Shown here: in pieces, positions 1 to 11,701 of the stretch
Position numbering within the stretch: the stretch's first letter is position 1
How the letters are laid out: each line of letters begins with the position of its first letter
NCBI RefSeq assembly: GCF_000471905.2
Contig: NW_006500178.1
Location: 1,377,491-1,441,490, forward strand
Source of the DNA: Amborella trichopoda
Lineage: Eukaryota > Streptophyta > Magnoliopsida > Amborellales > Amborellaceae
Direction: 5' to 3'
DNA: 64,000 nucleotides
Translations under genes and position numbers: made by a program
The notes under the pieces: generated by a model
The model's input: the letters and a program-made list of their open reading frames with translations, nothing else
The model's database searches: none
Told to the model about the DNA's origin: nothing

Positions 1-191
1 AAAAGGATATGTAATGATGGAAACTAAAAGGTATTTTTATAATAGTAATAAATATAGCAGATATTTGTATAATTTTCCCAAAAAATTAAACCTATATAAA
101 TAGGTGGTGGTAGGTGATGGCAGCATATGAGAAATAATTGATGTGAGGAGTAAGTGGGGCATGAGATATTTGGGTAGGTGGGAGACAAAGC

Positions 192-387
192 AGTTAATTT
201 TCAAGATTTTCATGAGTTTGTAGATCTATTTGATTTGAATTGGAATTTAAAAATTTACAATTAGAGATAAATTGGATTATACGGCGATCTTAAAAACTTT
301 TGACACCAAAACTACATATTAAGATAAAATTTGGTGGCGCACCTTATTTGGATTGTTTAAGGTCGCAACCTTATACAAAGTGCACCC
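192..387. mobile_element. family A MITE, truncated
   Basis: Right part of a family A element: the AGATCTA-TTTGAATT body and a right end with GTCGCAACCTTATACAAAG and TGCACCC. The left half is missing. Confidence 0.6.
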
Positions 388-639
388 AACTTTTAATCCT
401 AGAATTTAAGGTGTTACCAGGTAATTTGGCAACTGGAAGTTAGAATTACAATCATAAACTTTTAGTCCTAGAATTTGAAAGACAGACCTTTTAGTTCCTA
501 ATACTGGAAAAATGATGTATTTGATTAATTTCTTTAGAAATAAAGGGGTTTTGAAAAGTTATGTTTAATGTAATTGTAGCAAATCTATATTTGCAATTAG
601 CTTCTACCAATGTTGTTTCTTCCTTCCATTTTAGCTACG

Positions 640-1060
640 AGGATTTCCTGTTTTCCACGTTGGCCGTGGCGTCACCGCCAACGTCGCCCAACGCCTTAAT
701 TTCTTTCTTGTCAGCATATTGTATGCTCCCTCGGGACTTTATTCCCGAGTAAATATGTTGGAAACTGGCGATGTAACGTGCGCCAACGTTGCCCAACGCC
801 TTACTTTCTTTCTTGTCAGCATATTGTATGCTCCCTCGTGACTATATTCCCTGGTAATTATGTTCGAAACTAGGAATGATACGATTGGAAACTCTGGATG
901 AAACGAGACAAATAAATCATGAGCCTTACTTTCTTTCTTGTCAGCATATTGTATGCTCCCTCGGGACTATATTCCCTCATAAATATGTTGAAAACCGTCA
1001 TATTTTATGCTCCCTCGGGACTATATACCCTCGTAAATATTTTGGAAACTAGGATCAAAC
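640..1060. repeat. tandem repeat with ~125-bp unit
   Basis: Units contain ACTTTCTTTCTTGTCAGCAT, GTATGCTCCCTCGGGACTAT and a following AATATGTTGGAAACT. Three nearly full units (about 690, 800, 930) and a half unit (about 1000) occur, with GCCAACGTCGCCCAACGCC between some. It leads straight into the next array. Confidence 0.8.
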
Positions 1061-2310
1061 GATTGGAAACTCAGGTTTTAATATGCACAAGTACCGCGAG
1101 ATCTAGAGCACTAGAGTTGGGGATTATAACGATTGGAAACTCAAGCTTTAATATGCACAAGTAAGTTTTTTTTTAGTTTTAATATGCATAAGTACTGCGA
1201 GATTTAGAGCACTAAAGTTGGGGATCATAACGATTGGAAACTCAAGTGCAATAGAGTTGGGGATCATAATGATTGGAAACTCAAGTTTTAATATGTACAA
1301 GTAAGTTTTTTCCAAGTTTTAATATGCACAAGTATTGTGAGATCTAAAACACTAGAGTTGGAGATCATAACGATTGGAAACTAGAGTTGGGGATCATAAC
1401 GATTGGAAACTCAAGTCAAGTATTGCGAGATCTTGTGTTGCGAGATCTAGAGCACTAGAGTTGAGATCTCATACCAGAGTTGATTGGAAACTCAAGTTTT
1501 AATATGCACAATAGCAAGATCTTGTGCTGCGAGATCTAGAGCACCAAAGTATTGAGGTCTCGCACCAGAGTTAAGCCATGAACCCCACTGCGAGATCTAG
1601 AGCACTAGAGTTGGGGATCATAACGATTGGAGAGATCTAGGGCACTAGAGTTGGGGATCGTAACGATTGGACACTAGAGTTGGGGATCATAATGACTGGA
1701 GAGATCTAGAGCACTAGAGTTGGGGATCATAACGCTTGGAAACTCAGGTTTTAATATGCACAAGTAAGTTTTAATATGCACTAGTATTGCGAGATCATAT
1801 GTATAAGTACTGCGAGATATTGTACTGTTGAGATCTCGTACCATAGTTGATTGGAAACTCGAGTTTTAATCTTGTACTGTTGAGATCTCGTACCATAGTT
1901 GATTGGAAACTCAAGTTTTAATATGCACAAGTAGTTTTAATATGAGATCTTGTACCATATTTGATTGGAAACTCAAGTTTTAATATGCACAAGTATTAGT
2001 TGATTGGAAACTCAAGTTTTAATATGCACAAGCAGTTTTAATATACATAAATAGCGAACTGAAGTATTAATATGCACAAGTAGTTTTAATATGCATAAGT
2101 AGCGAGATCTTTGTACTGCGAAATCTAGAGCACCAGAGTTGAGCCATGAACCCCTAGTTTTAATATGCATAAGTAGCGAGATCTTTGTACTGCGAGATCT
2201 AAAGCACTTGAGTTGAGCCATGAACCCCTAGTCTTAATATGCATAAGTAACGAAATCTTTGTGCTGCGAGATTATGGAGCACCAGAGTTGAGCCATGAAC
2301 CCCTACCCGC
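1060..2310. repeat. scrambled minisatellite array
   Basis: Two modules alternate irregularly: one with GATTGGAAACTCAAGTTTTA plus ATATGCACAAGTA (~33 bp) and one with GCGAGATCTAGAGCACTAGA plus GTTGGGGATCATAAC (~35 bp). About a dozen copies of each appear, often truncated and shuffled. Short ORFs through it are repeat translations, not genes. Confidence 0.85.
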
Positions 2311-2639
2311 ATATGTGCAAAAGAAGTACGCCATCAAGCAATTATATATATATTCATTTGTTAGTATGTTAGGTGTGTTCCGCAAGGGCATTCTTTCCCA
2401 TCGAATCTTATTTCCAATACACAAAGTGATGAGGATGAACTCATATTAATGAAATTTAAACTCATACTAATAATCTCTATACAAATAAGACAAAGACACA
2501 CTTTAAACACACTATGTTACAAAGGAGATATTATTTGAAATAACGTTTAATATTTTCAAAAGAAAAATTGTTTGCTGCATCCAAGCCTGCACATTTTACT
2601 ATGCGGGCTCGAAGATCAAGACTGCCTACCAAAACTGGA

Positions 2640-2985
2640 TCCCATAAAAAATAGTCCTCCAAAAAATATATAAAATTAACGGTTTAAATATTTTTACCAA
2701 AAAATATCATTTCTGGTTTTTTAAATTTATTTATTTTTACAGATTAATAATCTCCATGTTAAAGATTATAGATTCCCTAAAAATTCAGATCAAATTCCAT
2801 TTCAAAAATAAATTATTAAAGGGCCCGCATTTATACATGTGCGTCCGTGGACTCATCATAGAAACCTTGTTCTTTTCTAAATCAGAATACAAGAATAAAT
2901 CTTTTAAATGAAACGCATCATATGTCCTTTTTAGAAATGGAGGGGATAAAATCTCGTTCCCAAAAAAACAAAAATAGACGATGAT
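2640..2985. repeat. degraded MITE-like repeat (family G)
   Basis: Shares AACGGTTTAAAT, a central AATCTCCATGTTA and an end with GGACTCATCATAGAAACC with sequences at 12835-13040 and 42040-42255; 49125-49390 shares the central part. Ends not resolved. Confidence 0.45.
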
Positions 2986-3053
2986 AAAGTATACCAAAAG
3001 TACTATGTTTTAAATTGTGGACATAGCACTTCTCAAAAAAAAAAAAAATTCTA

Positions 3054-3438
3054 GAAAAAGTTTATAAAAAGGTGAGGCCCTAAACTAGCAAATTAAGTCA
3101 TACCTCAAAAATCCATTAGAAAAGGTTGTTTCGATTCTGAAATTCCTCAACTTCATCATCTCCACCTCAAGCTGTATGGACATGAGAAAAAAATACTTCA
3201 AGTCTTGAAAATAGTGCACTTTATAATATATCATCTAAACCATTAATTTTCAAGTTTTTAAAGTATTCATAGAATTGCTTGATCTACGCTATTTTTTAAT
3301 CTATAAATTCTGTAGTTAGAGATGAAAGTAAAATTTCAGACCATCATAAACTAATACTAAAACAACATATTTTGGCACTATTTGAAAGTGGACCCTACTC
3401 TGATTATTTAGAGCCTCGGCTATATACAAACCATTCCC
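3054..3438. mobile_element. family B MITE
   Basis: Starts GAAAAAGTTTATA and ends with TTTAGAGCCTCGGCTATATA and a C-rich tip; the internal body TCATCTCCACCTCAAG and CTTGATCTACGCTATTTTTT matches other B copies. No clear target duplication. Confidence 0.7.
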
Positions 3439-3439
3439 C

Positions 3440-4860
3440 TTAATTTTTACTCTTTTTTTCATCTTAATGTTAACCATAGTTCAAATTTTCCACCCCAAAA
3501 TTTTTGGATCCAAAACCCGAGGATGGATTATGAAGGGAGGAGTAAGTACGTGAATCAATGGACTCACCAATACCTCACCCCTGAAAAGTCATCATTAATG
3601 TTATAATGTAGCATCTAAAAAATCGGCCTATTAACTCAAGATCGGTCACTGATCCATTTCGATTTGGCCCGATTCCTACAGTCATGTATACATGAATGTT
3701 TTTTCAGTGCACTAATTGGCCGACTAATCGGATTAATCAGCACTAATTAGCCGATTAGTGCACTAATCAATGATTTGTTCTAAATATGGACCGTTAAGTG
3801 TACTGTCATAGTGCAAAATTTGCAAAGCTGTATCCGGACCACGGATTGTTTACACCTCTTGGCTTCAATTTTCTCTTTTGAATTTGGTTGAATTCCCCTT
3901 TAAGATTTACAAAAAATATTGGTTATAGATGGTTGAGAGAGATTAAAATTTAATCTAACTTAGATATAGAGTCATGGCTTCTAGGATTGAGGGTTTGAAG
4001 GTACGTACCAAAGATTATCTGATACCACAAAAAAAAGGAAAAAAGATTGTGGGAAGGAGGTTATCTGATACCACAAAAAAACTCACGCACAAAACAAAAC
4101 CCCACCTCCTAAATTCAAGAGAAAATAGAAACCTTTGAAAAATAGAAAGAAAAATAATTTTGTAAATAACCCAATTTTTTTATCTGCATCAGCCCATGGG
4201 TGTGTGTGATGCTTGATGAAGCGCTTCCTTGCTATACCGAAGAAACCTTCTGAGCTAATTTGATAACGTTTGTTCTAATTGTTGTTGTTCCTCACCACTT
4301 TCAATATTATGGATCTTAACTTGATGATTGAGACCTTGTATAAGTATTTCCGTTTTAATAGTTTCATCTATTTGACTAAACTAAAATTTTGGGCATCTAT
4401 ATTTAACAGCCTCAAGCACCACTACAAAATTATATATGAACACTTAGAAAAATACTCGAATACCGTCAGAACACCGCATTATAGTTCACCTAAAAATGGT
4501 TCTACCATCTAATCTTGATCAGATACTTGAGATTATGTTTTAGCATTGCTATTTTATTTTTTATAATTGAGATTGTGCTAGAATTTTAGATATCTATAAT
4601 TTTCATTTTCATGAATTTGTAAAAATCTAAAAATCATTTTCTTAAAACAAACACCAAAACACCACTTAAACTTTGATGTGTGTTTTGGACATTTTATGGT
4701 GATATAATTTTGAAACAAAAAGAAGAAAAACAATGAAAGAAGATATGTCTAACAGTTTCAACATGACCAAATAGAGCAAAAATTGAGAAGGCAGCCTTTC
4801 CCATTTTTTGAGAATTACTTTATGGAGGGGTGGAAGACTGTATTTTTCATATTTTAGAAA
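3440..4860. other. no gene recognised
   Basis: AT-rich non-coding sequence. Short ORFs at 4279-4512 and 4666-5025 resemble no family. A local palindromic stretch of TTAGTGCACTAATC type lies at 3708-3770. Confidence 0.4.
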
Positions 4861-4861
4861 A

Positions 4862-5080
4862 GGATTATACATTATGAAATAATTTATATTTGGTACAAAG
4901 AAGTTATAATCATTTTTAATCTTTGCATGTGAAATCCAATCGCAACATTTGAGAAATTTTAGTTTTGACTTTGTGCCTAAATAATGACCCATTTCAAACC
5001 ATTTGATTTCAAATCCAGTAGTCAATTATGATTGTGGAATCCTTGTAACAAAAATAAATGGTCTCATTCAATACAATGCC
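4862..5080. mobile_element. family D MITE
   Basis: Left GGATTATACATTATGAAATA and right end reading AATGGTCTCATTCAATACAA are imperfect inverted repeats; internal TTGGTACAAAGAAGTTATAA is shared with D copies at 41457, 41683 and 62997. Possible 6/9 target duplication. Confidence 0.65.
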
Positions 5081-6540
5081 TTCCAAAATACGTGTGTGGA
5101 AAGCGATGGCTTCCTGGAGGCGCTAGTTCAAAGCTAGTGTGGGGCTCCATTAAATGATCTTTTTAAAAAGAAGTCCTTTTGGCAATTTTTATTCTTTTAT
5201 TTTTATTTTTCATTTTTTTGGTAAAGGACTCTCTCTCATGTGTTATTCTTGATTACGTAAAATGTTAACTTTATACATATATATATATTTATTATTATTA
5301 TTATTATTTTATCTGGATCTCTCTTGCTCTACCCGTGGTTCATCTCAATATCATTATTCGGAGGAAGAATGTACTAGACAGAGATCTCTATGCCACTAAA
5401 AAGAGGTTACCTTTTACGAATTTGAGATCTCAACATTATAGCTAAATATATACGAGGGACCGTTACTTTTTATGGAAGTCCTATTCTAAAGTTCTTGATT
5501 TTTTCTTTCTTGAGTACCGGATCAAATTTTATATAGACTATACCAAGTGTTAAAAATAAGCTTCATTATATTCAAGGGTATTTTGGATATTAGTTTTAAA
5601 TGTAAGGAACATTTTGGAAAAGTTATTTTAAAGGTACTTTTAGAATTATGTAAAAGAATTGTGTAGAGTTTCAAAACCACAATTCCAAGATTGAGAGAGA
5701 TGAATCCCAAGATTGAGAGAGAGGACTCCAAAGCATGCAAGGCCGGCAAATTTAAATTGGGAATGAGTGAAGATTAGAAATTTCTTGATTATTCATGTAA
5801 TTTCGTCCAAGCATGTAGGTTGTAAGTTATGAGAGGGAAAACTTCCTTAGAATGGTGTAGAAAGAGTCTAGAAAGCTTTTAAGTAGTCTATATATACATA
5901 TACTATGTTTTTGTTTAAGTAGAATGAAGAAATTGTGTTGAATTAAGCTCTTTTGTGTGTATAGTACAAATTCTAAAAGTAAGCCTTCTTACTCACTATA
6001 TCATACTTATCAAGACCGAATCTAATCTCTCCATCTGTCTGGTCCAACCATCAATCAGAGCCTTAATAGGTCAACTCTATTTTGACCGGTTCAATTTATT
6101 AAACAAAGTTGAGAAACTTATTTCAAAATTATCGTACATTTTTAATTTATTATTCTCATTTTTCTTATTTTTTGGAATTTAGCCCAGTCGACGCAACCGG
6201 CATTTAAACTGGTTTTGATTAGATTAGACCACTCATCTATTTGTTGATAAGTTCAATCCTAATACTTATGGTTTATATAGTTTATCCATCTAAAAAGAAA
6301 GATAGTGGCTGATGGTGATTACCTCCTTTAATAATAGTACAATATCGCCCCGTTGTCATGGAGAACTTTAGTGAAAGTTTAAATTGGCTAATTTCCATAT
6401 TAGTAGGTTTCCAAAAATTTGTTCTCAATTAAAAAAAAGTGCCCGAATTTCCTTGGAATTCCAGATAGTTTATGAACCACCATGTTTTATAACATCAAAT
6501 ATGATCCAACTTCAGAGAGGTACATCTTTTGCATTTTAAG
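5080..6540. other. no gene recognised
   Basis: AT-rich; includes an (AT)n(ATT)n microsatellite at about 5272-5310. Several short ORFs show no family resemblance. Confidence 0.4.
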
Positions 6541-6545
6541 GAGTG

Positions 6546-6640
6546 AGACTCTAATTATCGAAAAGGATCTAAAAGAAATGAAAAAGCATACAATGCCACC
6601 ATTTATTTTTAGAGTAAGGAGATCACAATCATTCTTGTCC
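6546..6640. repeat. left copy of a ~95-bp direct repeat around the LINE fragment
   Basis: ACTCTAATTATCGAAAAGGA and the following bases to AGGAGATCACAATCATTCTT recur at 7223-7317 with scattered differences; the LINE fragment lies between. Confidence 0.6.
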
Positions 6641-6663
6641 AACTGATAATTTAGAAAAATAAA

Positions 6664-7222
6664 GAGATGACAGGAGATGTCGCATATAGAATTAGAGCTA
6701 GGTAGGCAACGTGAAGATGTACAACCAGAGTTTTATGTGATCGTTGCATACCAATGAAGCTAAAGGGAAAGTTCTATAAGACAATTGTGAGACCAGCTTT
6801 GCTCTATGGGACAGAATGTTCGGCGGTCAAGAAATAACATACCAATATGATGAGTGAAGCTGAGATAATGATATTAAAATGGATGAGTGGCAAGATAAGA
6901 AGGGATAGAATTTAAAATAAATATATTCGGAAGAACTTAAGTGTAGCTCCTATAGGTGTTAAGATGAGAGAAAGTAGACTTAAACGGGCTGGATATGTGT
7001 AACACATATCTAATACAACATATGTTAGAAGGTATAAGATGGCTCAAGTGAAAGGCTAAAAAAAGGCAAGGGATAGGTCCAAAAGGACATGATTGGAAGC
7101 AATGAGAAAAGATATGACAATTTATGGTTTCAAAAAGGGTATGGCCTTTTATAGCGCAGAATGACGAACCAAGATTCGTGTTGTCAATCTCAAATAGTTG
7201 GAAAGAAACTCTGATGATGATA
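6664..7222 (+). mobile_element. RTE-type LINE, 5'-truncated 3' end
   Basis: Conceptual translation gives KLKGKFYKTIVRPALLYG, TEC, then a stretch like MSEAEIMILKWMSGKIRRD and NLSVAPIGVKMRESRL, the conserved C-terminal end of plant RTE-like reverse transcriptase ORFs. Downstream come GRSKRT/W-EAMRKDM-like remains, then AATAGTTGG and a TGATGATGATAA tail typical of RTE 3' ends. Several stops and frameshifts: inactive. Confidence 0.85.
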
Positions 7223-7490
7223 ATACTCTAATTATCAAAAAATCTCTAAAAGAAAAGAAAAAATTATACAAAAAGCCATTCAGTTTTAGAAAAAGGAGAT
7301 CAAAATCACTTTTGTTTATAAGATTTCAAATTGGGTGGTTGTGAGTGTGTCATTGACTAGATTCAAAGTTTCAAAAAAAATTTCAAATTTTGTAACACAC
7401 TCCAAGCCATCCAATTTGATGTCTGATGGCCAAAAATAATTATGATCTCCTTGTGACAAAGATAAATATTTAAATAATATACAATACCAA
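7223..7490. mobile_element. family D MITE with right copy of the LINE-flanking repeat
   Basis: Contains GGAGATCAAAATCACTTTTG, a GGTGGTTGTGAGTGTGTCAT body and right end ATCTCCTTGTGACAAAGATA, matching family D. Its left ~95 bp repeats 6546-6640. Confidence 0.6.
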
Positions 7491-8440
7491 AAGAAAATAT
7501 GATATTAGGGGTGCACGTGATAAAGATAGGCTAATACAAGTGTCACCGTTTTATCACCCAAATCCTATTGTATCCACGTGACATGCATGCTTGGGCGTAC
7601 ACCAACCACTCGATTTAGGTGACCACAATGTGATTAAATTATTACGAAAATGTACATTACAAAAGCAAAATGTACATTACAAAAGCAACGACCAGGTTCC
7701 TCTAAACACTTGAATGAATGAAGGAAAACAAAGGTCTAGGTGGTCGAGGAGACACATACGAGCTGTAAACAATCCATTCTCTTTTTTATAAGTAAAGAAC
7801 TATTCAATAGGGTATGTAAACAATGCATTCTCATCAACCAATTGTTTAGGTGGTGCGGGAGATTGTTGCTAATCTCAACGGTATATTTTAATCGGAAATG
7901 TTTCTATGTTACCCCAACAACATGTAAGTTATATGAGACCCTACTTCTTAACTGTTCGATTTGAATCGAACGGCTCTAATTTTTCATACTACAATATCAG
8001 TACAAACACTGTTTTATTTTTATTTATTTTTTACAAAATATTTTTGGATGAAATTGTGGGCATCCCATAATTAAATTAGGGCAAACATGGAAAAAAAAAA
8101 AAACAAATATTTCTATAAAAAAATTGACAAAAATGCCGATGAAATTTTCAAGGGTATTCTGGAAATTTTTCATCTCGAAAATATTTTATTATGATTTTTA
8201 TCATGTACATCCCTATCAGATTTATGCTTGCTCCAAATTTTTCTTCAAAATTATTTGTAAAAAAAAGTAAAAAATAAAAAACTATGAGTCATTTGATCAA
8301 GATTTGATGGTTAAGAGTTAACTTGTGACATTGTGACTCAATCTATCTCAGCCATCTACTCAATTCTGGAGGCTGAGACCAGGGGTTACATATACTATAT
8401 ATATGGGTAGAGTCACATAGATAGCGTCCCCTATATTAAT
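7490..8440. other. no gene recognised
   Basis: Non-coding, with a short exact duplication AAAATGTACATTACAAAAGC at about 7647-7686 (two tandem copies). Confidence 0.4.
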
Positions 8441-8442
8441 AA

Positions 8443-8760
8443 GGTGGGGTTTGCACAAGGTTGCACCTTAAACAATCCAATTAAGACGCACCTCCAAATT
8501 TGATCATGACACGTAGTTTTGGAGTAAAAAATTCTTAGGGTTATCTGAAAATCTATTTTTATTTTTAATTATACAATTTTAAACTCCAATACCCGTTAAA
8601 ATCAAGTAGATCTATAAATATATGAAAATCTTAAAAATAGATAGTCTAGGTATTATATTACAAAAAGCACTATTTTTGGGACTCAAAATATTTTATTTAA
8701 TTTTCATCTTCATACATCTCACTATCGAGATGATCAATCAGAGGTTTTTTAATATTAAAA
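8443..8760. mobile_element. family A MITE, right end lost
   Basis: GGTGGGGTTTGCACAAGGTT start, then AACAATCCAATTAAGACGCA and the normal body to GAGATGATCAATCAGAGG. The usual right end is absent. Confidence 0.7.
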
Positions 8761-10510
8761 TGTATATATTTTTATAACTTACTTTAGGTGACCCTTATTT
8801 TTACACTTACAAGTTGCAACTGTATAAATCGACTTAAAAGTCTTGGTGGTCAGGGAGGTGGGTCATCGCAACACAACATTATGAGTTCCATTATCACCAT
8901 AGATAAGTGACCTCATTCCCAAAATAGGGTTGGATGGATGTACGCTTTGCCAAACAAGTTTACAGGAGCTCATAACGAAGTGGGGTCTTAAGTAGTTGAC
9001 GCTTTTGTTTGGGTATTCATCACCTGTGTCGGTTGTAGACTTTTAGTGGAACGAATGCGACATAAGTTCTTTACAAATGGAGAAGCCGTGAATAAGAAAA
9101 TGCAGACCTGTTTGCTTTTGGTACAAGAAAGATAAGAAAATGAGTGCCACTATCAATGCTTTAAAACTTCCAGTGTCGATCAGGAAAAGGGTACCAGAAA
9201 ATGATTTTTTTTTTTTTATAATGTACAAGGAATTTATTTTGTGGGATAGGGTTCTTTGTCAAAATTAGAAATCAATCTAGCTCTTACGGTCTTGCTAAGA
9301 AATAGACGGTTGACCCGGATTGGGCACGTCAAAAATTGCTATGGAACGGTGAATTGGCAGTCTAGATCGTCATTTTAGTGTGGAAAAAAAAAGCGAACCG
9401 ACGAATACATACGTAAAAAAAAATGAATTGGCCAAAAACTGGTTCGGATCGGTGAATAAATGATCCGATTTGCCTTTTTACTATACAGAACCGCCAGTTC
9501 CCTTCTGGACTCGATTGTTTTTTTTTATATAAGCATAACCGAAACGGGATTACTTAAAGTTCGCGAATATATTCTCATTGACGTTTGGGGTACAGGGTGC
9601 AGTTGACTTGTTCCTCTTCTTTGTATATGCCTTATTTTCGAGTCAAAAAAAGTGCTATAAAGATTCTTTGCAGAAGGACCAAAAATGAGATTAGTATCAT
9701 TCACAAGAGTCGACGAAAGAGGCTAATTGTGGTACCATAGACCTAGGAAGACAAGAGCTCGTTTAAAAATGTTCATCAATTGGTAGCAGCTCATTCAACC
9801 GAAAAAGCGAGTTCCCAAAGAGCAGAGCCAACCGCGGCCGAAAGTCCACCTGCGTTTCCAAACACTAAAGGGCTTATCTGCTGTTTATATCTGCTGTTTA
9901 CAGCTCAAAAGAAACATCGTACCTACTTATTAGCTTTTAGTAAAGTCGTGTATTTTTTTTTATTTTCGAGTGGGACTCGGCGATGACGTGTTAACGTGAT
10001 TATTTTTTAAATCACTTTTCCCAATTTTCCCAATTAAATCATTTTTCTGACTTTTCCCAATTAAAGTGCATCAGTTGAATCATCTAGCTCCCACACATTA
10101 TATTTTATTATTATTTTTTATTTTTTTATTTTTATTTTTATGGACCTTTATAACACCGAAAATAGATGTCAATCGCTTATATGCGTCAGCGAGTCATTGT
10201 TCTGAACAGGATTTGTGAAGGCGGCTCAACCTGGTGATCCCGATTTTCAAACACTACTTCACCATTTCCAAAGTTTGAAAGCGTTTCAGTGTACTTGACA
10301 ATGAACATCCTTAACCATGCGATTTCACATTTAACAATTAGAGGATGATTCACGATCTTCTTGGACCACAGTAAACCATCTCACTTTCATGCAATCCCAA
10401 GCTATATCTTTCATATCGTCATGGTGACAACCATGTTATATCTTTATTCATATCGTCATGGGTGACAACCATATTTATTTTTGTCCCCAAAGTAAATGTC
10501 TCAATTAACT
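8760..10510. other. no gene recognised
   Basis: Non-coding. 9330-9510 has ATCGGTGAATAA and related motifs resembling hAT ends found elsewhere in the window, but ends could not be set. 9780-9986 is a GC-richer patch with no recognised product. Confidence 0.35.
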
Positions 10511-10512
10511 AT

Positions 10513-11180
10513 GGGTGCGATTTGTATAGAGCTGAGGCTTTAAACAATCAAAGTAAAGCCCACCTTTCAAAGCATATGGTTTTTTGGCAAAAGAAAAAAC
10601 TGGAAATCTTTGTGATAATCTTAAAATATATTTTCATCTTTAATCATAAAATTTAAAGTTTCAAAATAGTGTAGATCGAATAGATCTATGAAAACTTGAA
10701 AATCTTGAAAATTGATGGTCCAAAAAATACGTTACAAAATGTACTATTTTCAATATAAAGTAAATCCTTCTTTTTCTGGTGTGCCGCTTCGCAAGCAAAG
10801 AGTGCCACGTACGAGCGGAGCGAAAACAAAGCAAGGGGAATTCCTATTTTGTGGTAGTATCCCATGCGAAATCCTTGGATTTTATATTTCATATTTTTCC
10901 ATGTCTTTCTTGTTCCACTAGCTTGGACAAAATTTTCACATAGTTATAAGAGATGTTGTATTACCAATCTTTTATTTTTGGCAATCTAATCACTCTTTCT
11001 TATTTTGGAATGAATCTTTTTTATCAATACTTGAAATCCATTTTTTTCATCTCCATGCATATTGATATCGAGATGATCAATTTGCATATATTTGGGCATC
11101 AAAACAACGTCTTCTAGTGAAATTTTGAGGTGGGCTCTAATTTGATTATTTAGAGCCTCGGCTCTATATAAACTTTGCCC
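10513..11180. mobile_element. family B MITE interrupted by a ~270-bp insertion
   Basis: Left end GGGTGCGATTTGTATAGAGC, right end TTTAGAGCCTCGGCTCTATA then AAACTTTGCCC. The body breaks at about 10753 and resumes at about 11024 (TCAATACTTGAAATCC). The intervening ~270 bp is foreign and includes a GC-richer part with CGCTTCGCAAGC and GGAGCGAAAACAAAGC; TCAATA lies at both edges. Confidence 0.7.
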
Positions 11181-11186
11181 ATTAAG

Positions 11187-11577
11187 GAAAAAACTTATAT
11201 AAAGGAGAAGCCCTAAAGAATCAAATTAATCGTACACCTCAAAAACTCGTTAAAAAAGGTTCTTTTAATGCTGGAAAAACCCTCAATTCAATCATTTTGA
11301 CCTCAAGGTGTATAAAGATGAGAAATAATATATATTTTAAATATTGGAGATAATGCATCTTGTAATGTATTACCTAGGCTATCAATTTTTAAGATTTTCA
11401 AGTGTTCATAAAACCGCTTGAACTATGCTATTTTTTAATCTTTAAATTTTATAATTAGAGATAAAAATAATTTTTTAAGCTATCGCAATCATTTTTTATA
11501 GTTAAACAATATATTTGAGCGCTATTTGAAGGTGCATCCTACTTTGATTGGTTAGAGCACTTATACAACCTACACCC
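11187..11577. mobile_element. family B MITE
   Basis: Starts GAAAAAACTTATATAAAGGA, ends GATTGGTTAGAGCACTTATA and TACACCC. It sits 6 bp after the previous B element and 125 bp before the gene 1 start codon, so it forms the proximal promoter region of that gene. Confidence 0.75.
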
Positions 11578-11650
11578 TTAGTTATTAACTTTGGTTCCTA
11601 CAGTAAACGTGAATTGGCTATTTAGGGCGTGGCTTCAAATCGTATGGGCA

Positions 11651-11701
11651 GGGAGAAATAGAGAGAGGGGAGAGAGAGAGAGAGAGAGAGGGGGGGAGAG
11701 A
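11651..11701 (+). repeat. GA-rich tract abutting the start codon of gene 1
   Basis: An almost pure purine (GA/GGGA) run ends one base before the ATG at 11702. It would form the immediate 5' UTR. Gene 2 has the same arrangement, so the tract is probably ancestral to the pair or repeatedly favoured. GA/CT tracts in plant 5' UTRs are known binding sites for BPC/GAGA-type factors; any regulatory role here is inference. No convincing TATA box is seen just upstream; a B-type MITE ends at 11577. Confidence 0.75.

Noticed and set aside
1060-2310. CRISPR-like array
   Set aside because: Repeats and spacers are not of constant size, spacers are themselves repeated, and the context is plant nuclear DNA.
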